Notes: generated by a model not told the origin, from the letters alone. A stretch of DNA of 64,000 nt from Variovorax sp. PBL-E5 (GCF_901827185.1 NZ_LR594671.1:434001-498000); one strand, 5' to 3'; positions 44,143 to 52,985 are shown, numbered from the stretch's first letter. A program made the numbers and translations.

Positions 44143-44962
44143 GGCTTTCGCAGTAGTCCTTCTCGGGCAGCGCGGGCGTCTGCCACACGCTGTCGAAGGC
44201 GGCGCTGCGTTCGCCCGCGGCGCCGGCCTGCAGCTGCACGGTCCTGACGCGAAGGTCGGTCGGCAGATGCTGCGGCACGCCGAGCGCCTTGGTGGTGTGG
44301 CCCGAGCCGCTCAGCAGCAGCACCGTCTTGCCCGGCACGCGCGCCTTGACGATGGCCTGTGCCATGGCGCGGTCGCGTGCGATCTGGATGCGCGTCATCG
44401 GCACGATCTGCGATTCGGGCAGCAGGTCGCAATGGCCCGCGCGCACGGCGTCCTGCTGCGCGGCGCGGGCTGCGTCGCCGAGCTGCGCATCGAGCGAGAC
44501 ATCGGCCATCGCGTCCTTCATGTGCTCGCGCGGCAGGTTGGCGCCGACCACCGGCACGCCCGCATGCACCGCGGCCATCACGGCGGGGCCGTAGTCGCTC
44601 CAGGGCCAGGCCTTGTCATCCCAGCTCAGGGCGGTGCGCACCTGCGACTCGCTGGCCGTCCGGTCGAGGTAGCCGGTGCTGTTGCCCTCTTCGGCCATTT
44701 CGAGTGCGAGCGCCGCGAGCCGGCCGCGCTCGACCAGCGCCTGGACCGCTTCGCGCTCGATCAGGTGATGCGCGGGTGCGTCGTGCTGTTCGCCGATCAG
44801 CAGCGCGTCGGCGGGAAGCAGGGACGCGATGCGACGACTCACCGGCGCATCGTCGGCCGGCGCGAAGGCGCTGCAGCCGGCCAGCGCGATCGCGCCGAGC
44901 AGCAGCGCCCAGCGCGGCGAAGAGGGGAGCAACGGAAATGGGCTGGGCGGCATCCGGTTCAT
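44126..44962 (-). CDS. ChaN-family lipoprotein
   Basis: 278 residues: a lipobox LAGC (Cys about 30), then the ChaN/PF04187 features LLIGEQHDAPAHHLIE and LALEMAEEGN and the late TVLLLSGSGHTTKALGVP. These proteins are thought to bind heme or iron at the outer membrane. The start at 44962 is the ATG just before the signal peptide. It converges with, and slightly overlaps, the aminotransferase gene. Confidence 0.87.
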   Translation of the reverse strand: MNRMPPSPFPLLPSSPRWALLLGAIALAGCSAFAPADDAPVSRRIASLLPADALLIGEQHDAPAHHLIEREAVQALVERGRLAALALEMAEEGNSTGYLDRTASESQVRTALSWDDKAWPWSDYGPAVMAAVHAGVPVVGANLPREHMKDAMADVSLDAQLGDAARAAQQDAVRAGHCDLLPESQIVPMTRIQIARDRAMAQAIVKARVPGKTVLLLSGSGHTTKALGVPQHLPTDLRVRTVQLQAGAAGERSAAFDSVWQTPALPEKDYCESLRRSS

Positions 44963-45003
44963 CCTATGCCAGCCCGCCGCGGCATGCAGCCGGCCTGTGA
45001 AGC

Positions 45004-45315
45004 TCAGTGCACCAGAACCGGCGTGTGCGCCAGCTCGGCGTAGCCTTCGAGCGTGTCCTCGACCTCTTCCTGGGTCGGCGTCTTGAGCTGCCAGGCGGTG
45101 ATCTGCTGCTGGAACAGTTCGGCCCACGAGCCGTCGAGGTAGACCTCCTTGCCCGAGCGCTTGTCGACGATCTCGAAGCCATGGCGCGCCAGCACGGGCA
45201 CGTGCGGTGCGATCGGCGCTTCGCCTTCGGTCGGCTGCACGTGCACGACGACGAAGGAGTCGGAGTCGTAGAGCATTTGCATTTCGGGTCCAGTCAGGAT
45301 GTCGATGGCATTCAT
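45004..45315 (-). CDS. DUF3567 family protein
   Basis: 103 residues, soluble, with MQMLYDSDSFVVVHV, HGFEIVDKRSGKEVYLDGSWAELFQ and the conserved LDGYAELA-like ending (LEGYAELAHTPVLVH). Matches the betaproteobacterial DUF3567 proteins of about 90-100 residues. Function unknown. It lies between the ChaN-like lipoprotein and the DUF3108 gene, all in one direction. Confidence 0.85.
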   Translation of the reverse strand: MNAIDILTGPEMQMLYDSDSFVVVHVQPTEGEAPIAPHVPVLARHGFEIVDKRSGKEVYLDGSWAELFQQQITAWQLKTPTQEEVEDTLEGYAELAHTPVLVH

Positions 45316-45404
45316 GGTGTCTAGATAGCAATCAACGCGCCAGTTTCAAGACGGCTGTCGTCTTGTAGGCACGGACCGGGATTTTTTGTGCTGTTTTGGG
45401 CGTT

Positions 45405-46607
45405 TCACTGCCGCAATGGCAGGATTTCCCGCAGCTGCAGGTCGGCGAAGTCGCCATTGGCCTGGGTCTGCTTGATGCGCACCGGCAGGTAGCCCAGTTC
45501 CGGCGCCACCCAGAGCTCCACCTTGTCGTCGAAGGGCTTGCGCGGGTTGCGCGTGAGCTTGCGCACCGTGTAGTCGCCGGCCGGCAGACTCAGCTTTTCC
45601 TCGCCCTCGACGTTGAAGGTCCAGATGTCGGCATCGCGCGGTCCGACGGTCTGGATGGCGATGACCGCGCCCTGCGGGTAGTGCGCCGGATCGCCCGCGA
45701 GCAGGGCGCCGAGCTGCATCACGATGCTCAGGCGGTCCTGCGCGCCGGCCATCAGCGGCGCGCTCGGCGTGTTGCTGCTGAAGACGATCGTTCCCTGGTC
45801 GCGCACGAAGTGCGAGGCCACCTCGGTCTTGCGCGTTTCCGAGAAGCGCGCCGGCTCGATCCCCGTGGGGCCGATCATGCCGGCGCTGTGCTGCGTGCGG
45901 ATCGTCCGGAACAGGAAGGTGAGCGACAGGCGGGCGTCGTACTGCTGGCCGTCCTGCAGCCATGCCAGCTCGCCGAACACGCCCTGCATCGGCGAAGTGC
46001 CCTGCTGGCCGGTGACCGCGAAGGCCAGCTTGACGGAGCCGGGGATGCGCAACGCGACCGGACCTGCCACGTTGCCTGAGGCATTGCCGCTGGCCGTGGC
46101 TGCAGATGTCGACGCCGAACCCGATGCGCCCTTTGCGCCGCTGACCGCGGCGGGGCCGCTCGCTGCCGCGACGGCCGGCGGCGCGGCGGCCGATGCCGCC
46201 TGCTCCGCCGCGACCGCCGCATTGGCCTGGGCAATCAATTGCTCCAGCGGAATGTCGGGCGTCGCCACGCTGTCCGGCGTGGGGCTGGGCTGCGGCGCGG
46301 GCGACGGAGCCGGTGCCGGCGCGCGCGGCCGCGCCGCGGGCCGGGGACGCGGGGGCCTCGGCGGCGACGGCCGGGCCTCGGCCCCTGCGGGCGCCGCCGG
46401 CGCCGGCTCCGCAGCGGCCGGCGGCCCGATCACGATGGTGCGCGTGATGAATTTGTTGGCCAGCGGCGAGGGCCGTGGCCCGACGGCGGCCGGCGTCAGC
46501 CCCAGCAACACCAGGTGCACCAGCACCACCGCCACCGTCAGCGCCGCGATCCCGCGCCAGGGCGGGCGCGGGGCGGCGGGCAGGGCAGGGGCGGCGAGCG
46601 TCGGCAT
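45405..46607 (-). CDS. DUF3108 protein with N-terminal anchor and Pro/Ala linker
   Basis: 400 residues. An N-terminal membrane helix (IAALTVAVVLVHLVLLGL, about 20-37) is followed by a long Pro/Ala/Arg-rich stretch (about 65-185) that could span the periplasm as in TonB, and then a DUF3108 domain (about 190-400) with VALRIPGSVKLAFAV, YDARLSLTFLF and ELGYLPVRIKQTQ. DUF3108 proteins are beta-rich and of unknown role. The linker length is unusual in its composition bias. The start faces the FAH-family gene across about 100 bp. Confidence 0.83.
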   Translation of the reverse strand: MPTLAAPALPAAPRPPWRGIAALTVAVVLVHLVLLGLTPAAVGPRPSPLANKFITRTIVIGPPAAAEPAPAAPAGAEARPSPPRPPRPRPAARPRAPAPAPSPAPQPSPTPDSVATPDIPLEQLIAQANAAVAAEQAASAAAPPAVAAASGPAAVSGAKGASGSASTSAATASGNASGNVAGPVALRIPGSVKLAFAVTGQQGTSPMQGVFGELAWLQDGQQYDARLSLTFLFRTIRTQHSAGMIGPTGIEPARFSETRKTEVASHFVRDQGTIVFSSNTPSAPLMAGAQDRLSIVMQLGALLAGDPAHYPQGAVIAIQTVGPRDADIWTFNVEGEEKLSLPAGDYTVRKLTRNPRKPFDDKVELWVAPELGYLPVRIKQTQANGDFADLQLREILPLRQ

Positions 46608-46706
46608 CGGGAGTGGATCGGACGCCGGCCCCGAGGTTCACCTCGGTACACTGCCGCCCGTTCAACCAGTTTAGTTGCGATGCCGCACCGGCATCCGAGG
46701 CCACCC

Positions 46707-47723
46707 ATGAAACTCGCCACACTCAAGGACGGCTCGCGCGACGGCCAGCTCGTCGTCGTCTCGCGTGACCTTGCCAGCGCCCACTACGCCACCGGCATCG
46801 CCAGCCGCCTGCAGCAGGTGCTCGACGACTGGGGCTTCATGAGCCCGCAGCTGCAGGACCTGTACGACGCGCTCAACGCCGGTCGCGCGCGCCACGCCTT
46901 TCCCTTCGATCCCGCGCAATGCATGGCGCCGCTGCCGCGCGCCTACCAGTGGGCCGACGGTTCGGCCTACCTCAACCATGTCGAATTGGTGCGCAAGGCG
47001 CGCAACGCCGAGGTGCCCGAAAGCTTCTACACCGACCCGCTGATGTACCAGGGCGGCAGCGACGACTTCATCGGCCCCTGCGATCCGGTCGTGGCCGGCA
47101 GCGAGGCCTTCGGCATCGACTTCGAGGCCGAGATCGCGGTCGTCACCGGCGACGTGAAGATGGGCGCTTCGCCCGCGCAGGCGCTCGACGGCATCCGCCT
47201 GCTGATGCTGGCCAACGACGTCAGCCTGCGCAACCTGATCCCGGCCGAACTCGCCAAGGGCTTCGGCTTCTTCCAGAGCAAGCCCGCGACCGCCTTCAGC
47301 CCGGTCGCCGTCACGCCCGACGAGCTCGGCGAAGCCTGGCAAGGTGGCCGCGTGCATCTCGCGCTGCAGAGCACCTGGAACGGCCGCAAGGTCGGCATGT
47401 GCGATGCGGGCGAGGAGATGACTTTCCACTTCGGCCAGCTGATCGCGCACATCGCGAAGACGCGCAACGTGCGCGCCGGCAGCATCGTCGGCAGCGGCAC
47501 CGTGAGCAACAAGGGCGTCGAGAAGAACGGCCGCATGGACTGGCCCAAGGGCTACAGCTGCATCGCGGAGAAGCGCTGCACCGAGACCCTCCAGGACGGG
47601 CAGCCGAGCACCGAGTTCATGAAGTACGGCGACACGATCCGGATTGAGATGAAGGGGACGGATGGGCATTCGATCTTCGGGGCGATCGATCAGGAAGTGG
47701 TGGCGCCGGGCGCTGCCAAGTAG
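46707..47723 (+). CDS. Fumarylacetoacetate hydrolase family protein
   Basis: 338 residues. FAH-type metal ligands sit in GIDFEAEIAVVTG and LMLANDVSLRNLIP, with KPATAFSPVAVTPDEL and AGSIVGSGTVSNKG as further family elements. The fold cleaves carbon-carbon bonds of diketo acids, as in aromatic or tyrosine degradation. The ATG at 46707 follows a modest ribosome site (CGAGG). No aromatic pathway genes are adjacent other than the LuxR/monooxygenase unit downstream, which could be linked. Confidence 0.9.
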   Translation: MKLATLKDGSRDGQLVVVSRDLASAHYATGIASRLQQVLDDWGFMSPQLQDLYDALNAGRARHAFPFDPAQCMAPLPRAYQWADGSAYLNHVELVRKARNAEVPESFYTDPLMYQGGSDDFIGPCDPVVAGSEAFGIDFEAEIAVVTGDVKMGASPAQALDGIRLLMLANDVSLRNLIPAELAKGFGFFQSKPATAFSPVAVTPDELGEAWQGGRVHLALQSTWNGRKVGMCDAGEEMTFHFGQLIAHIAKTRNVRAGSIVGSGTVSNKGVEKNGRMDWPKGYSCIAEKRCTETLQDGQPSTEFMKYGDTIRIEMKGTDGHSIFGAIDQEVVAPGAAK

Positions 47724-47769
47724 CGTCGGTTGCAGCCTGCCCGTTGCGGGTTCGTCGCGGGCCGGCCCT

Positions 47770-48543
47770 TCAGAGCATCAGCAATTCCTTGAGCGTGCGT
47801 ATCCCCAACCGCCGAAACGCCCGGTACTGATGCGTGCGCACCGTCGTGAGCTCGATGCCGATGTCGCGCGCGGTTTCCTTGGCGGTCTTGCCGGCCAGCA
47901 GATGGCCGACGACCTCGCGTTCGCGCAGGCTCAGCACGAGCAGGCGCGAGGCCATGGCCGGCGAGGCGGCCTCGCGCGCGGCGACGGCGCTGCGGCCGTG
48001 CGCGGCCGTCGCATCGGCCAGCAGCGCGGCGTGTGCTTCGAGCAGCGCGAAATCGGCGGCGCTGAAATCGGGCTGCGCGAGGCTTCGGTAAAAGCTCACG
48101 GCTGCGCGCTGACCCGTCGGCAGCAGCAGCAACACCGAGGCGCGCTCGCGGATGCCGACGTCGCCGTAGCAGGCCGCGCGATAAGCAGGGTCCGCCACGT
48201 CCGCCGCATGGTGGTGCCCGAGCCATAGCTGCGCGCGCTGGGGCAGCTTGCGCGCGGCGAGCCAGACCATGTTGGGATCGAGCAGGTCGAAGCGCTGCGC
48301 CACGTAGCGTTCGGCCGTGCGCTCGGCCGTGTTGCCATAGGAACTCGCGGCCGACACGGTCTCGATGCGGCCGCTGCCGCCCACCGCGAACACGGTGCAG
48401 AAGGTGACCGGCAGCACGCGCTGCATGGCCGCAAGGTAGCTGGCCGCCAGGTGCGCCGTGCCGATGCCGGCGAGCACGTCGCGGACCACGGGCGCCGCCA
48501 GGTCGCGGTCGGCGGCATGCAGAGGCCAGCGCTTCATCGGCAT
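47770..48543 (-). CDS. LuxR-type (GerE-domain) transcriptional regulator
   Basis: 257 residues. The C-terminal helix-turn-helix LSLREREVVGHLLAGKTAKETARDIGIELTTVRTHQYRAFRRLGI (about 200-245) is the LuxR/GerE type. The N-terminal 190 residues form an unrecognised sensor domain. The start is uncertain: ATG 48543 or 48537. It is divergent from the FAD monooxygenase gene, and the 68-bp gap holds a perfect 14-bp palindrome, so it most likely controls that operon. Confidence 0.85.
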   Translation of the reverse strand: MPMKRWPLHAADRDLAAPVVRDVLAGIGTAHLAASYLAAMQRVLPVTFCTVFAVGGSGRIETVSAASSYGNTAERTAERYVAQRFDLLDPNMVWLAARKLPQRAQLWLGHHHAADVADPAYRAACYGDVGIRERASVLLLLPTGQRAAVSFYRSLAQPDFSAADFALLEAHAALLADATAAHGRSAVAAREAASPAMASRLLVLSLREREVVGHLLAGKTAKETARDIGIELTTVRTHQYRAFRRLGIRTLKELLML

Positions 48544-48552
48544 CCAAGGGTT

Positions 48553-48572
48553 GTCACTTCGTACGAAGTTAC
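48553..48572. promoter_or_regulatory. 20-bp near-perfect palindrome in the shared promoter
   Basis: ACTTCGTACGAAGT at 48556-48569 is a perfect 14-bp inverted repeat; extending to GT...AC gives 18 of 20 matching positions. It sits between the LuxR-type start and the monooxygenase start, 10 bp from the former, ideal for control of both promoters. Confidence 0.65.
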
Positions 48573-48611
48573 GACATCGGCTTCGCGAGCGCATGCGGAC
48601 AATCCCTTCGC

Positions 48612-50366
48612 ATGGACACCGCGATCACCGCTTCCTCTTCTTCGCCGGCAGCGCGTGCAGGCGATGCCGCGACCGGGCCCTTGCCACCCGAGGCCGGCGC
48701 ACTGCCGCCCTCGATCGGCGCGTTCCACTACACGCGCTTCGCGCCCCGGCTGCCGGCGCTGGAAGAGGGCATCGAGCCGGGCCGCCATCCGGTCGTGATC
48801 GCGGGCGGCGGGCCGGTCGGCCTGTCGCTCGCGCTCGGCCTCGCGAACCACGGCGTGCACAGCGTGATCCTGGAAGCCGACGACACGGTCTGTGTCGGCA
48901 GCCGCGCGTGCTGCATCTCGCGCCGCAGCCTGGAGATCGTCGAGCGCCTCGGCGCGCTGCCTGCCTTCCTGGCGAAGGGCCTGCCCTGGACAGTCGGCCG
49001 CAGCATCTACAAGACCGACGAGGTGTTCCGCTTCGAGATGCCGCACGACGCGCATCAGAAGCTGCCGCCGATGATCAACCTCGAGCAGTACTACATCGAA
49101 CAGTACCTGCTGGACGAGATCGTGCGCCGCAACGAGGCCGCGCCCGGAAGTATCGACATCCGCTGGGGCACCGAGCTCGCCGGCTTCACGCAGGACGCCG
49201 CGGGCCTGACGCTGCAGGCGCGCAATGCACTGGGCGACTATGCGCTGCATGCCGGATGGCTGGCCGGCTGCGATGGCGGCCAGAGCTTCGTGCGCAAGTC
49301 GCTCGGCCTCGAGCTCGAAGGCACGGCCTACGAGGGCCGCTACGTGATCATCGACATCGAACTGCACAGCACGCATCCGACCGAGCGCCGTGCCTGGTTC
49401 GATCCGCCGTGGAACCCGGGCTCGACCGTGCTGATGCACCGCCAGCCCGACGACATCTGGCGCATCGACTACCAGCTGCGCGCGGGGCAGAGCACCGAGG
49501 AGGCGCTGCAGCCGGCCGCGGTGCAGGCCTTCGTGCAGCGCCATCTGGAAGCCATCGGCGAAGGCCACCTGCCGTGGCACACCGTGTGGACCTCGGTCTA
49601 CCGCGCCGGCGCGATGACGCTGGAAAACTACCGCCACGGCCGCGTGCTGTTTGCCGGCAACGCGGCGCACGCCATGCCAATCTTCGGCGTGCGCGGCCTC
49701 AACTCGGGCTTCGACGATGCCGACAACCTGGCCTGGAAGCTGGCGCTGGTGGCGCGCGGCGTGGCCGATGCGTCGCTGCTCGACAGCTATTCGCAGGAGC
49801 GCATCGCGGCCTTCCACATCAACGCCGAGAGCGCGATGCGCAGCACCGAGTTCATGTCGCCGCCGTCGCGCGGCTTCGATCTGCTGCGCGAGGCGGCGCT
49901 GTCGCTGTCGGGCGCGCACCGCGGCATCGCCAACCTGATCAATCCGCGGCAGACACAGGCGGTGCGCTATGAGGGCTCGCCGCTGTCCAGCGAAAGCGAT
50001 GCGCTTGCGGCCGGGCCGGTGCCCGGTGAGGCGATGCCGGAGCAGTGGCTCGCGCCGGACCTGCATCTGAGCGATCGGCTGGGGCCGGCGTTCACCGTGC
50101 TCGTGCTGAACATGGACCGTATGGATGCCGCGCTGGCCGCCGAGATCGCCGAGGCCCGGACGGGTCCGCTGCAGGTCGTGCGGCATGAGCTCCCTCCGGG
50201 CACCGCGCCCGAGGCGGTCTTCGCTGCGCTGGGCGCGCAACAGGGCGCCGTCTACCTCTTGCGTCCGGATGGCCACGTGGCCGCGCGCTGGCGCCGTGTG
50301 CCCGTCGGCGCGTTCAGGTTGGCATTGGCGCGCGCCGCGGCGCTCGCAGAAAGGGAATCCGCATGA
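48612..50366 (+). CDS. FAD-dependent aromatic-type monooxygenase (group A, MhpA/PheA-like)
   Basis: 584 residues. FAD motif VVIAGGGPVGLSLALGLANHG at 61-81, DG motif in GCDGGQSFVR (Asp221), and the second FAD motif FAGNAAHAMPIFGVRGLNSG from 347, in which the usual GD is GN (Asn350). A C-terminal thioredoxin-like domain (about 480-580) is typical of the phenol-hydroxylase/MhpA branch. Such enzymes hydroxylate aromatic rings with NAD(P)H and O2. The stop overlaps the DUF2783 start; a Bug binding protein follows. Substrate unknown. Confidence 0.9.
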   Translation: MDTAITASSSSPAARAGDAATGPLPPEAGALPPSIGAFHYTRFAPRLPALEEGIEPGRHPVVIAGGGPVGLSLALGLANHGVHSVILEADDTVCVGSRACCISRRSLEIVERLGALPAFLAKGLPWTVGRSIYKTDEVFRFEMPHDAHQKLPPMINLEQYYIEQYLLDEIVRRNEAAPGSIDIRWGTELAGFTQDAAGLTLQARNALGDYALHAGWLAGCDGGQSFVRKSLGLELEGTAYEGRYVIIDIELHSTHPTERRAWFDPPWNPGSTVLMHRQPDDIWRIDYQLRAGQSTEEALQPAAVQAFVQRHLEAIGEGHLPWHTVWTSVYRAGAMTLENYRHGRVLFAGNAAHAMPIFGVRGLNSGFDDADNLAWKLALVARGVADASLLDSYSQERIAAFHINAESAMRSTEFMSPPSRGFDLLREAALSLSGAHRGIANLINPRQTQAVRYEGSPLSSESDALAAGPVPGEAMPEQWLAPDLHLSDRLGPAFTVLVLNMDRMDAALAAEIAEARTGPLQVVRHELPPGTAPEAVFAALGAQQGAVYLLRPDGHVAARWRRVPVGAFRLALARAAALAERESA

Positions 50367-50590
50367 CGGCATTGAATCCGGATGCGCGCGACCGGCTGTA
50401 TGCCGACTGCGCGCGCGCCATCAGCGAGGCGGGTGCCGAGCGAGAATCGTTGTTCCTCGCACGGCTCGCGCTGCTGCTGTTCGAGCAGATCGGCGACGAG
50501 GCGCGTTGCCGGACCGCGCTGGCGCAGGCGCTGGACGGTCTGCCGATGCCATCGCTGTCCGCCGCGGCGGCGACGGGACGCGCGGGCTGA
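50363..50590 (+). CDS. DUF2783 small protein
   Basis: 75 residues. ARDRLYADCARAISEAG, then SLFLARLALLLFEQIGDEARC, matches DUF2783 proteins, which are regularly encoded directly behind this kind of FAD monooxygenase. The ATG overlaps the monooxygenase stop (ATGA), so the two are translationally coupled; it may be an accessory subunit. All-helical with no membrane segment. Confidence 0.85.
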   Translation: MTALNPDARDRLYADCARAISEAGAERESLFLARLALLLFEQIGDEARCRTALAQALDGLPMPSLSAAAATGRAG

Positions 50591-50633
50591 GTTTCTTCGA
50601 CAAGAATTTTTCCAACCACCAGGAGACTGACCG

Positions 50634-51608
50634 ATGGATCGCAGAACACTGCTCACCACCCTTGCCGCCGGCGCGACGGCCGCCGCCGCGCCATGGGCCC
50701 GCGCGCAAGGCTATCCCGAGCAGCTCATCCGCTGGATCGTGCCGTACCCGGCAGGTGGCGGAACCGACGTGATCGCGCGCACGCTGGCCGAGGCGATGCG
50801 CCAGACGCTGGGCCAGCAGATCATCATCGACAACCGGCCCGGCGCGTCGACCAACATCGGTGCCGACCTGGTCGCCAAGTCCAAGCCCGACGGCTACACC
50901 ATCCTGTCGGCCGACAACGCGCTCCTGGCCTTCAACGAGTACCTGTACAGCAAGCTGCCTTTCAACCCTGCCAAGGACTTCAGCTACATCGGCGCGATCG
51001 GCAAGTTCCCGCTCGCGCTGGTGGTGAACCCGGCCTTTCCGGCGCAGGACTTCAAGTCTTTCCTCGCCTACGTCAAGGCCAACCCGGGCAAGGTCAACTA
51101 CGCCTCGCCCGGCAACGGTTCGCCGCACCATCTCGCGATGGAGCTGTTCAAGAACCATACCCGCACCTTCATCACGCACATTCCCTATCGCGGCGCGGCG
51201 CCCGCGATGGCCGACGTGATGGGCGGCCAGGTGCCGTGCATGTTCCTGGACCTGGCGTCGGGGCTGTCGATCATGCAGAGCAAGAAGGTGCGCGTGCTCG
51301 CCATCGGCTCGGGCGCGCGCTCGAAGCTCTTGCCCGACGTGCCGACGCTGGCCGAAGTGGGCGTGCCCCATACCGAGGTGTTCGCGTTCCAGGGCATCCT
51401 CGGCCCGGCCGGGCTGTCGCCCGCGGTCGTCAACCGGCTCAATGCCGACCTCAACCGTGCCTTCGGCGCGCCCGCGGTGCAGAAGCACTTCAACGACTTC
51501 GGCATGGAAGCGATGCCCGGAAGTCCTGAGCAGTTCGCGGCCTTGTCGCGTGCCGAGTCGCAACGCTGGGGTCCCATCATCAAGGCCGCCAACATAAAGC
51601 TGGACTGA
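50634..51608 (+). CDS. Tripartite tricarboxylate transporter substrate-binding protein (Bug family)
   Basis: 324 residues with a Tat-like signal (MDRRTLLTTLAAGATAAAAPWARAQ). The mature protein begins RWIVPYPAGGGTDVIART, with the Bug hallmarks VDNRPGA-like IIDNRPGASTNIGADLV and YRGAAPAMADVMGGQVPCMF. It binds a carboxylate or aromatic ligand in the periplasm. No TctA/TctB genes are adjacent, the common situation for Bug proteins. Third gene of the monooxygenase unit, probably supplying or sensing the same substrate. Confidence 0.92.
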   Translation: MDRRTLLTTLAAGATAAAAPWARAQGYPEQLIRWIVPYPAGGGTDVIARTLAEAMRQTLGQQIIIDNRPGASTNIGADLVAKSKPDGYTILSADNALLAFNEYLYSKLPFNPAKDFSYIGAIGKFPLALVVNPAFPAQDFKSFLAYVKANPGKVNYASPGNGSPHHLAMELFKNHTRTFITHIPYRGAAPAMADVMGGQVPCMFLDLASGLSIMQSKKVRVLAIGSGARSKLLPDVPTLAEVGVPHTEVFAFQGILGPAGLSPAVVNRLNADLNRAFGAPAVQKHFNDFGMEAMPGSPEQFAALSRAESQRWGPIIKAANIKLD

Positions 51609-51650
51609 TCGAATCCAGCAGCAGTGGCCGGCGAAGCCAGGCCCCTTCGT

Positions 51651-51742
51651 GAAACACCGCGGATCCGGCTTCGCCGGTCCGCCGGTGTTGCCCCCGGCAG
51701 GGGGTGGAGAGCGACACGAAGTGCGCGAGCCTGGGGGCGAGC
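51651..51742. repeat. ~100-bp dispersed hairpin repeat, copy 3
   Basis: Same orientation and order of elements as the copies at 8071 and 10315, with small deletions (GCGACACGAAGTGCGCGAG in place of the longer block). It lies between the convergent Bug-protein gene and the YwqK-like repeat protein, ending 2 bp from the latter's stop. Confidence 0.85.
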
Positions 51743-51743
51743 T

Positions 51744-52910
51744 CTATTTTGATTTGCGGGAACCGTCGGCGAAGACCTCGTCGTCGCGCTGGACCTGGCC
51801 GTTCTCGTCCCAGGTGCGCTCGCGCGTGATGCGGCCCTTGCCGTCGTAGACCGATTCGGCCATCAGCGTGCCCTTGTCGTTGAAGCGCCGATGCACGCCC
51901 ACGGCCGTGCGGCGAAAGCGGTCGATGACCAGGAAGCGGCCGGAGCTCGCGGGCTGGCCGTTGTCGTGGAACTCGTTGATCTCGACGGTGCGCGGCGCAT
52001 CGCCTTCGCTGTAGATCGCCTTCGTGCGCGGCTGGCCGTTGAGGTAGTAGCTGTCGTCGCTGAGCGGATCGCCGGCGGCGTTCCATCGCTGGTCGCGCAC
52101 CAGCGTGCCCCGCTCGGAGAACTCCTGCACGCGCTGCCTGATCGCACCGCGCTCGCTCAGCGTGGACACCACCTCGCGCCGCTTGATGCCTTCGGAGGAG
52201 AAGCTGCGCTCGGTGCGCTGGTTGCCGACGATTTCGTCCTGCGCCGCGGGCCTGCCGTTGTCGTAGAGGTCCTCGCTGCGCACCCGCTTGCCCGCGGCGT
52301 ACGAGAGCCGCGAGCGCAGCGTTCCCTTGCTGTCGTAGAGCTCGACCTGCGACGGGCCGTCGGTGAAGCCGCACAGCCGCGCGTCGTCGGCCGCCGGCGC
52401 CAGCATCGGCTTGTCGCCGCAGCGCAGCAACGCGAGGCGGCCCGAGGGCGTGAAGTCGACGGCCGCGCGTTCGCCGCCCGGCTCCGCATAGAAAGCGGCG
52501 CGCCGCAGCGAGCCGCCGGGATAGAAGTTGCGCACCAGGCCGGTCTCGCGGCCGTCGTCGTAGACCGCTTCGCGCAGCACCTGGCCGGTCGGCGAGAACT
52601 CGCGCGCGGGGCCATCCATGTTGCCGCGCTCGTTCACGCTCTGTTCCTTGACCAGCTTGCCTTTTTCGTAGAAGCGCACCAGGCCCATGAAGACACCGTT
52701 CTGCAACTGCTGTTCGCGCATCAGCACGCCGGTGTCGCGGTCCTTGCAGCGCATCAGGCCGGACTTGCCGGCGATCGTGTCGCCATTGGCGGGATTGACG
52801 CTCCGGCCGTCGAGTTCGCAGTCCTGCACCGCCTGCGCGGCGTTGGCCAGCAAAAGGCCGCCGACGATCAGCGCGGCCAGGCGGAAGGCGATCGGTCCGA
52901 CAGCGCTCAT
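51744..52910 (-). CDS. Exported MORN/YwqK-like repeat protein
   Basis: 388 residues with a signal peptide (LAALIVGGLLLANAAQA). The mature protein repeats a YxxGxLxxExxYxxG-type beta-hairpin many times (for example REFSPTGQVLREAVYDDGRETG, LYDSKGTLRSRLSYAAGKR, VYDGKGRITRERTWDENGQ), as in YwqK/MORN-repeat antitoxin-like proteins. Roughly a dozen repeats are visible. Function is not predictable; repeats of this sort form an extended beta sheet for binding. It stands alone in front of a repeat element, divergent from the TraB/GumN gene. Confidence 0.75.
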   Translation of the reverse strand: MSAVGPIAFRLAALIVGGLLLANAAQAVQDCELDGRSVNPANGDTIAGKSGLMRCKDRDTGVLMREQQLQNGVFMGLVRFYEKGKLVKEQSVNERGNMDGPAREFSPTGQVLREAVYDDGRETGLVRNFYPGGSLRRAAFYAEPGGERAAVDFTPSGRLALLRCGDKPMLAPAADDARLCGFTDGPSQVELYDSKGTLRSRLSYAAGKRVRSEDLYDNGRPAAQDEIVGNQRTERSFSSEGIKRREVVSTLSERGAIRQRVQEFSERGTLVRDQRWNAAGDPLSDDSYYLNGQPRTKAIYSEGDAPRTVEINEFHDNGQPASSGRFLVIDRFRRTAVGVHRRFNDKGTLMAESVYDGKGRITRERTWDENGQVQRDDEVFADGSRKSK

Positions 52911-52985
52911 GCTGCGTGGACGCGAAGGGCGCGTGGATAGAGGCCAGGCATGGCCGCGAATTATCCGTCGCGGGACGCTGACAGA

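Noticed and set aside
48556..48569. Resemblance of the palindrome to a loxP arm (ACTTCGTA)
   Set aside because: The spacer and second arm of loxP are absent and no recombinase gene is nearby; an operator is the simpler reading.
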